Assembly (NCBI GenBank): GCA_021163925.1
Contig: JAGGTD010000022.1
Location: forward strand, 1-36,997
Source of the DNA: Nitrososphaerota archaeon
GTDB lineage: Archaea > Thermoproteota > Nitrososphaeria_A > Caldarchaeales > Wolframiiraptoraceae
Direction of reading: 5' to 3'
Length of the DNA stretch: 36,997 nucleotides
The position numbers and the translations under genes are program-made. Below the pieces are notes generated by a model. It was given only the letters and a program-made list of their open reading frames with translations. It was not told the origin of the DNA and did not search any database. Within the stretch, counting starts at the first letter, position 1. Every line of letters starts with the position of its first letter. Below are positions 32,659-36,997 of the stretch, one piece after another.

Positions 32659-33402
32659 ATGGAGCTATCTGAGAGAGTATCGACCGGGATACCGAAACTC
32701 GATAAGATGCTCGGCGGAGGACTTCTAAGGGGTAGAACCTATCTAGTCACGGGGGAGACCGGGGTTGGGAAGACCATACTCAGCCTCCGATTCCTCCTCG
32801 AAGGCTTGAGAAACGGTGAACAATGCATCTACGTCTCCCTCGATGAGAGGATCGATGGGGTTTTGAGGGGCGCGCTTTCCCTCGGATGGAATTTCTGGGA
32901 CTATATCGATCAAAGATTATTCTTTCCATTCGAGTTCAGATTATTTACATCGGATCTGAAGAGATTTGGGAAAGAGAGTAAGGCGTTCGTGGACGCCATC
33001 GAGAAGATAGCTCATGGCCGGCAGATAAGCAGGATAGTTCTCGACCCCATCTCCGCCTTGGCCATCGGGGCTAGGGAGGAGTTCATAGTTAGGGAGTATC
33101 TCAGGGAGATAATCAACATGATGGAGGAGAGACTTGGAGCGACCACCATGCTCACATGCGACATACCCACAGGGTCGAATAGATTGAGTAGGTTCGGGTT
33201 CGAGGAATTCCTCTCATCAGGGGTTATAGTCCTGGGGATAGTGAGGTTTCGTGGAAAGCTCTTGAAGACGATCTACGTGAGGAAGATGAGGTGGAGCAAG
33301 GCGGACCCCGCGATCTACACCTTCGAGATAAGGCCGATCGAGGGAATAGTTATCAAAGAACCTCTATCCGAACAACTGGATAAATCCTTCATAGAGTTGT
33401 AG
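32659..33402 (+). CDS. single-domain KaiC-like RecA-superfamily ATPase
   Basis: The 247-residue protein starts with STGIPKLDKMLGGGLLRGRTYLVTGETGVGKT, the KaiC N-terminal motif with Walker A GETGVGKT (about 32-39). It continues with YVSLDERIDGVLR, carrying acidic residues in the catalytic-glutamate region, and RIVLDPISALAI as Walker B. It has one domain, unlike the two of cyanobacterial KaiC. Archaeal members are regulators or RecA paralogues of varied use; no partner is adjacent, since the aminopeptidase upstream is unrelated. Confidence 0.9.
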   Translation: MELSERVSTGIPKLDKMLGGGLLRGRTYLVTGETGVGKTILSLRFLLEGLRNGEQCIYVSLDERIDGVLRGALSLGWNFWDYIDQRLFFPFEFRLFTSDLKRFGKESKAFVDAIEKIAHGRQISRIVLDPISALAIGAREEFIVREYLREIINMMEERLGATTMLTCDIPTGSNRLSRFGFEEFLSSGVIVLGIVRFRGKLLKTIYVRKMRWSKADPAIYTFEIRPIEGIVIKEPLSEQLDKSFIEL

Positions 33403-33429
33403 AGGATCGCGGAGATAGGCGAGCGTCCA

Positions 33430-34392
33430 TTATATTCTGATCTTCTTTAATGCCAATGCGATCGCGCCATATAATACGATGTCCTCTCCTAGGGGCGTTA
33501 ACCTGATCTCTGGAAGTCTATTGATCACATATCTCCCAACATGTCTCTTGATCGGGTCCAGGATTAGATCCGGGTTCTTTAAGGCTATCGATCCGCCGAC
33601 CGTTATCAGCTCTGGATCAAATAGGTTGATGAGGTTTGCGAAGCATATCGCGTTTATCCTCCCGATCTCTTCCACGATCTTTAACGCCAGCTCGTCGCCC
33701 GCCTTAGCATAGTCGAATAGATGCTTTGAGGTCATCTCGCCCCTCATGGCCATGTCTATCAACGGATTCTTCAAATCCTCCAGCCTCCTAGAGATTATCC
33801 AGCTCTTCACGAAGGAAGGTATCCCCGACCCAGAGCAATATGCCTCCCAATGGCCTCTACCACCGCATCCACATGGAAGCCCATCCCCGAGATCTATCGT
33901 CATATGCCCTATCTCAGCCGCGTTCCCATCCTTTCCAAGCAATAGCCTCCCATCCACGAACACTCCGCCTCCTATCCCAGTCCCAATCCCAACATATACG
34001 AAGTTTGAGAGTTTCTTCGCAGCCCCGAATACCTTTTCGCCCAAGGCCGCAGCCGTGCAGTCATTCAGCATGTATACCGGTATCTTAAATTCTCTTGAGA
34101 GCCTCTCAACTATTGGAACGTTTCTGAATCTGGCGTTCGCGGATCTCACGAGCACCCCTCTCTTGACATCGAGTGGGCCGATCGAACCTATCCCTATCGC
34201 CTCTATCTCATCTAGCTTCTCGGAGACCACCATCTTGACGATCTCTATCAATTGATTGATGAGGTCTTCTGATGACCCTGATGAGGTTGTTCTCTCCTTA
34301 ATCACCCTAACTATTCCATGCTCTAAGTCTCCTAAGGCGGCCCTAAGATTCGTCGCCCCCAAGTCTATTCCAACGACTAAGCCCTCGCTCAT
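33430..34392 (-). CDS. ROK-family sugar kinase (glucokinase-like)
   Basis: The 320-residue protein has the ASKHA phosphate motif VGIDLGATNLRAAL, the second phosphate loop VYVGIGTGIGGGVFVDGRL, the sugar-contacting EIGHM and the zinc motif CGCGGRGHWEAY. In that motif the usual third cysteine (CxCGxxGC) is histidine. The likely reaction is ATP-dependent phosphorylation of glucose or another hexose. No helix-turn-helix is present, so it is a kinase rather than a ROK repressor. It is divergent from sufT. Confidence 0.92.
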   Translation of the reverse strand: MSEGLVVGIDLGATNLRAALGDLEHGIVRVIKERTTSSGSSEDLINQLIEIVKMVVSEKLDEIEAIGIGSIGPLDVKRGVLVRSANARFRNVPIVERLSREFKIPVYMLNDCTAAALGEKVFGAAKKLSNFVYVGIGTGIGGGVFVDGRLLLGKDGNAAEIGHMTIDLGDGLPCGCGGRGHWEAYCSGSGIPSFVKSWIISRRLEDLKNPLIDMAMRGEMTSKHLFDYAKAGDELALKIVEEIGRINAICFANLINLFDPELITVGGSIALKNPDLILDPIKRHVGRYVINRLPEIRLTPLGEDIVLYGAIALALKKIRI

Positions 34393-34449
34393 CCAACATC
34401 ATTCCCGAAAATTGGTAATTAATCTTCTCGAATCCAGCCTCCTTCAATG

Positions 34450-34457
34450 CTTAAATA
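34450..34457 (+). promoter_or_regulatory. TATA box of sufT
   Basis: CTTAAATA is centred about 32 nt before the ATG at 34486, giving a leader of only a few bases. Confidence 0.5.
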
Positions 34458-34485
34458 ACCATTTATGGACGATCGCTGATGGGAG

Positions 34486-34851
34486 ATGACATCCTTAGAG
34501 GAGGTTAAGGAGGAGGTTATCAAGGTCTTGAAGCAGATATATGATCCAGAGATCCCCGTGAACATCTACGACCTAGGACTGATCTATGGAGTCGAGGTAG
34601 ATGAGAATCATAATGTGAAGATCAAGATGACCCTGACCACGAGCGCATGTCCCCTCATGGGAATCTTACTCTATCGAGTCGAGGAAATGGTTAAGCAAAA
34701 TATACCGAATGTAGGAAAAGTAGATGTCGAGCTCGTTTGGGATCCCCCGTGGACTCCTGAGAGGATAAGCCCCGAGGGCAGGAAACTATTGAAGAAGTTC
34801 TTGGGCTACGATCCCGTAGAGGAGTGGAGGTCGAGGGTTGGCCAAAGTTGA
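34486..34851 (+). CDS. sufT: SufT/MIP18-family iron-sulfur assembly protein (DUF59)
   Basis: The 121-residue protein has the DUF59 core: IYDPEIPVNIYDLGLIYGVEV, then the reactive-cysteine segment TLTTSACPLMG (C55) and VELVWDPPWTPERIS. Homologues deliver iron-sulfur clusters to target proteins. This could serve the uracil-DNA glycosylase in the window, which needs a 4Fe-4S cluster, though no genetic link is seen. It is a single free-standing domain. Confidence 0.93.
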   Translation: MTSLEEVKEEVIKVLKQIYDPEIPVNIYDLGLIYGVEVDENHNVKIKMTLTTSACPLMGILLYRVEEMVKQNIPNVGKVDVELVWDPPWTPERISPEGRKLLKKFLGYDPVEEWRSRVGQS

Positions 34852-34967
34852 GGTAAGAGACGCCCAACCACCTATTTTAACCGTGATTAAAGGCCGTCGA
34901 TAAAGCCCTTTAAACATCCCTTTTATTAGAGCGCGCGTGATCTTATACTATTGTTGAGGAGAGGTCT

Positions 34968-35024
34968 ATGACAGACCCCTCAAGTATTGGAAGGATCTTG
35001 GGAGGTGGCGTCCTTGGAAGCTAA
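34968..35024 (+). CDS. 18-codon ORF overlapping the start of the winged-helix gene
   Basis: ATG 34968 follows a GAGGAGAGGT ribosome binding site and opens MTDPSSIGRILGGGVLGS, stopping at 35024. Its last codons contain the GGAGGTG site and the TTG start of the winged-helix gene in another frame. It could be a leader peptide that couples translation, or a non-functional frame. Two TATA-like stretches (34919-34928 and 34942-34949) lie upstream. Evidence is limited to the ribosome site and overlap. Confidence 0.35.
   Translation: MTDPSSIGRILGGGVLGS
35001..35007 (+). promoter_or_regulatory. Shine-Dalgarno site deciding the winged-helix start
   Basis: GGAGGTG matches the 16S tail and stands six bases before TTG 35014, favouring that start over the in-frame TTG at 34987. 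Confidence 0.6.
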
Positions 35025-35319
35025 CACCCATCCTAGGGATGCTCCCAGCCCGCCCATCTATCCAAGAGCTTATCTGAGGATGATAAGGAATGTTAAGCGC
35101 GGAGTCTCGACTAGGTCGAGGATCATAGATGCGTTGAAGCAGAGACCGTTAACGATCAAGGAGTTAGCCGAGCTCATGCAGTTAAGCCCATCCACCATAA
35201 GGAGACATCTGAGAAATATGTCGAGGGAGGGGATCGTCTTGAAGTTCAAATCTGATGGGAAGAGACTTTGGAAGCTAACGGGGGTGGGGCAGGCGGCCTT
35301 AGAGGAGGTTATGGCCTAG
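35014..35319 (+). CDS. small winged-helix DNA-binding protein (ArsR-like)
   Basis: From TTG 35014 the protein is 101 residues. After a proline-rich N-terminal arm comes a winged helix: RSRIIDALKQRPLTIKELAELMQLSPSTIRRHLRNMSREGIVLKF, with the recognition helix SPSTIRRHLRNM, then a wing (KSDGKRLWKLTGVGQAAL). It is probably a transcription regulator; no ligand domain or metal site is seen. It is convergent with the Sec61-beta gene, whose stop begins two bases after its own. Confidence 0.82.
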   Translation: MEANTHPRDAPSPPIYPRAYLRMIRNVKRGVSTRSRIIDALKQRPLTIKELAELMQLSPSTIRRHLRNMSREGIVLKFKSDGKRLWKLTGVGQAALEEVMA

Positions 35320-35321
35320 GA

Positions 35322-35492
35322 TTAGATGAAGAACTTATTCGCGATCACCGTCAAGGCGATCAAGATTCCCGCTAGAATCAAGATTATCTCAGGCCTGATC
35401 TTAAATCCCTTAGACTCCTCCTCAAAGAACCTGAGTAGACCGGCGGCCGAGGCTGGCATGGGAGCCTCCCTACGCCTCCTCCTCTTACTCAT
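35322..35492 (-). CDS. secG: preprotein translocase Sec61-beta subunit
   Basis: This 56-residue gene lies on the minus strand, opposite a meaningless plus-strand frame. The product starts with a basic stretch (SKRRRRREAPMP), then SAAGLLRFFEEESKGFKIRPE, the hallmark of archaeal Sec61-beta, and a single C-terminal membrane span of about 18 residues. It is the small tail-anchored subunit of the SecYE-beta channel. GGTGAT precedes ATG 35492 as ribosome binding site. All features of the family are present and the length is normal. Confidence 0.93.
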   Translation of the reverse strand: MSKRRRRREAPMPASAAGLLRFFEEESKGFKIRPEIILILAGILIALTVIANKFFI

Positions 35493-35662
35493 CCCAAGAT
35501 CACCCTAAAAGACCTATCATTTATGTCTTTACCCTCTCCAATCACCTCTTCAGCCTCCATCTAAAGCTAATCCTCGTCAAACCGGTGATAATAGGTGCCT
35601 TAGGATGTTTATGGATGGTGGAGTAAGAACTCATGCTTGCGAAGAAAATGATCATTGTTTTA

Positions 35663-36079
35663 TTACTTCCTTTCTTCGATAAGTTCTCTGGCTAGTTGGT
35701 AGACTTGCTTTGCGTTTCTTAGGGCTTCTTCCGCCTCCCTTTCTCCGAACAATTCTCCCGGCGTTTTTCCCGCCGCCTCTATTCCATACATGCTTGGCGA
35801 CCTTTTCTCCGCTAGATCTCTTGAGATCCCTGCAAGCCTTCCTATATGCTCTCTGAACCATTCCGGGAATCTAGCGCTCTCTGCTTCTAGGACACCTCCC
35901 ACATCGTGAACTTTCGGGTATTCTATTCCCACCATTCTTAGGCATGCTTTTAGGGAGAGCTCGACGCATTCCTGCGAGTATCTGACCGCCTCGGGGTAAT
36001 ATCCTCGTTTGAAGGCTTCTTCCGCTATCACAAGCCTCGCCTCAGCTCTCTTCAAGTAGTCTCTTGCTAAGGCTTCCAT
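35663..36079 (-). CDS. HEPN-domain protein paired with MNT nucleotidyltransferase
   Basis: The 138-residue helical protein has the HEPN pattern: YLKRAEARLVIAEEAFKRGYYPEAVRYSQECVELSLKACL, then PKVHDVGGVL and a helical end. The R-x4-6-H RNase motif of HepT toxins is not found: the expected region reads ISRDLAEKRSPSMYG. The family usually works with an MNT nucleotidyltransferase, and here it starts two bases after that gene's stop on the same strand. It may be a non-catalytic partner or substrate of the nucleotidyltransferase. Confidence 0.88.
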   Translation of the reverse strand: MEALARDYLKRAEARLVIAEEAFKRGYYPEAVRYSQECVELSLKACLRMVGIEYPKVHDVGGVLEAESARFPEWFREHIGRLAGISRDLAEKRSPSMYGIEAAGKTPGELFGEREAEEALRNAKQVYQLARELIEERK

Positions 36080-36081
36080 TC

Positions 36082-36801
36082 TCAGACCTCTATCACCTCT
36101 CCGGCTTTAGCGTCTGGTTTGACTATCCAATACCATGATCCATTGGGGAGGAGCACCTTTCTCGATCTAAGCTTCCTTAACCTATCCTTAAGTCCCTCCA
36201 GAACCTTCTCCATGAACCCATCCTTGTCGTAGATTATTATCGAGTTTTCTAGGAGGTCTAGGTAGAATGGCTGGATCTTTGATGCCTCTTCTGGTGTTAG
36301 TATTATTGGGTCTATGAGTGGGTAGATCTTCTTCTCCCTCCATAGCTTGATGGCCTCCTCCTCTACCCCCGCCGTCATCTTCCTAAGTAGCTTTAATCTC
36401 TCCGAGTAGTTTTCTGGTAGATTTTCCGCTACTATCAGTAGGTCTATGTCGCTCTCCGGCCTCATCCTGCCCGATGCTATCGATCCAAATAGGATTAACG
36501 ACCTGAGTTTTTCTCCGAATCCCTCTATGAGCTTAACCACAAGCCTCTCGAGTAGTGGCAGGTATTCTGTCCTGCTTATCCTGCTCCTCCACCTATATCC
36601 AGCCCACTCCATGGCCATGATCACCGGGTGAATCGCCCTGAAGACTCCCCTGGAGACCCTGACTATATAGCCGGCCTTCCATAGCCTGTGTAGGACGAGG
36701 TAGGGGTTCTCACTCTTTAGGAGCTTGCATGCCTCGCGCGCCTCAAACTCCCTTAACCCGAAGCTGAGTAAGAGTTTTCCGTAGAGGGCCTTCAGGGACA
36801 T
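36082..36801 (-). CDS. winged-helix/MNT-type nucleotidyltransferase fusion protein
   Basis: The 239-residue protein has an N-terminal winged-helix-like part (about 10-65, EAREACKLLKSENPYLVLHRLWKAGYIVRVSRGVFR). A minimal nucleotidyltransferase domain follows, with GSIASGRMRPESDIDLLIV (106-124; G106, S107, D118, D120) and a third acidic residue in PLIDPIIL (D164). MNT antitoxins of the MNT/HEPN type add AMP to their HEPN partner; the catalytic residues here are complete. The DNA-binding-like N-terminus suggests control of its own promoter. A TATA-like AATATATT lies upstream near 36830-36838. Confidence 0.87.
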   Translation of the reverse strand: MSLKALYGKLLLSFGLREFEAREACKLLKSENPYLVLHRLWKAGYIVRVSRGVFRAIHPVIMAMEWAGYRWRSRISRTEYLPLLERLVVKLIEGFGEKLRSLILFGSIASGRMRPESDIDLLIVAENLPENYSERLKLLRKMTAGVEEEAIKLWREKKIYPLIDPIILTPEEASKIQPFYLDLLENSIIIYDKDGFMEKVLEGLKDRLRKLRSRKVLLPNGSWYWIVKPDAKAGEVIEV

Positions 36802-36871
36802 ATCATTTATCGAACATATTTCAGAATTTGTAATATATTAGCTTACCGAGGCCACAAACCGAGGAAAGCCT

Positions 36872-36991
36872 ATGGATTCGCTAAGGGGGTCGTTCGCTGG
36901 AAGCCATCTATTCTTCCCTGAGATTCTCTCAATTCCAATGCGTTGAAACCCTTCCTCCTAAGCTGCTTGACGAAGCTCTTAACGAATCCAT
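36872..36991. repeat. imperfect 14-bp inverted repeat near the right edge
   Basis: ATGGATTCGCTAAG at 36872-36885 and CTTAACGAATCCAT at 36978-36991 are inverted copies with one mismatch, separated by 92 bases. The interior holds no recognised gene; a minus-strand frame enters from the right edge and ends at TAG 36870-36872 (it includes VKSFVKQLRRKGFNALEL). This could be a small transposon-like remnant, a foldback element or part of a gene cut by the window edge. Confidence 0.4.
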
Positions 36992-36997
36992 GAACCA

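Noticed and set aside
34250-34300. Several TGATGA and CTGATGA words resembling box C/D motifs
   Set aside because: They lie inside the ROK kinase gene and arise from its Asp/Ser/Glu codons. No guide-sized spacing with paired D boxes is seen.
35326-35508. 60-codon plus-strand ORF opposite Sec61-beta
   Set aside because: It is the antisense shadow of the clear Sec61-beta gene.
35489-35560. 23-codon minus-strand ORF overlapping the Sec61-beta start in ATGA
   Set aside because: It spans the expected promoter and ribosome binding site of the Sec61-beta gene, and has no motif. The overlap is probably chance.
36900-36960. Possible CRISPR repeat (GTTGAAAC-like words)
   Set aside because: Only one instance of the word occurs, with no regularly spaced repeat.

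Overview
The window is a stretch of archaeal chromosome. It carries TFB, aIF1, Elf1, the small primase subunit, a GINS subunit, topoisomerase VI subunit A, Sec61-beta, geranylgeranylglyceryl phosphate synthase and archaeal/eukaryal-type TyrRS and PheT. TATA boxes commonly lie about 25 nt before start codons, implying many leaderless mRNAs. A few genes carry GGAGGT-type ribosome binding sites matching the CCTCCT tail of the 16S rRNA at the left edge. Elf1 and the codon use (AGG/AGA arginine, ATA isoleucine) fit a thermophilic TACK-type archaeon, but I cannot place it more exactly.

Left region (1-2.8 kb). The 3' end of a 16S rRNA gene is followed by no 23S gene. Next comes what looks like a decayed molybdenum-hydroxylase maturation locus: a frameshifted YqeB/EF2563-type gene, an intact DUF4213/DUF364 gene, a short MocA/MobA-like nucleotidyltransferase fragment and an intact carbamate kinase.

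Information-processing and metabolic core (2.8-19 kb). SWIM-finger protein with a phosphoesterase; TyrRS divergent from a four-CBS protein whose C-terminus resembles a ribosome hibernation (HPF/S30AE) domain; class II ribonucleotide reductase; Top6A; an 11-bp-stem inverted repeat; PheT; thioredoxin; an anion-type ABC transporter with duplicated permease and a separately encoded AAA-associated domain; an MurG-like glycosyltransferase with AMMECR1; a divergent uracil-DNA glycosylase; and a tightly overlapping run of two micro-ORFs, a CBS/zinc-ribbon gene and a Mut7-C RNase gene.

Middle and right (20-35.5 kb). A VapBC pair; RqcH; TFB convergent with aIF1; a left-handed beta-helix transferase divergent from glycerate 2-kinase; a 37-codon single-span membrane peptide followed by PriS and Gins51 (replication fork module); a Clp1-type RNA kinase coupled to an RNase H-fold protein; Elf1 and GGGP synthase; M29 aminopeptidase; KaiC-like ATPase; ROK kinase; SufT; a small winged-helix regulator preceded by an overlapping 18-codon ORF; and Sec61-beta, a short gene on the minus strand.

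Right edge (35.6-37 kb). A HEPN gene and a winged-helix/nucleotidyltransferase (MNT) gene form a two-gene accessory module, followed by an imperfect inverted repeat at the end of the window. No tRNA genes, CRISPR arrays or complete insertion sequences were seen.
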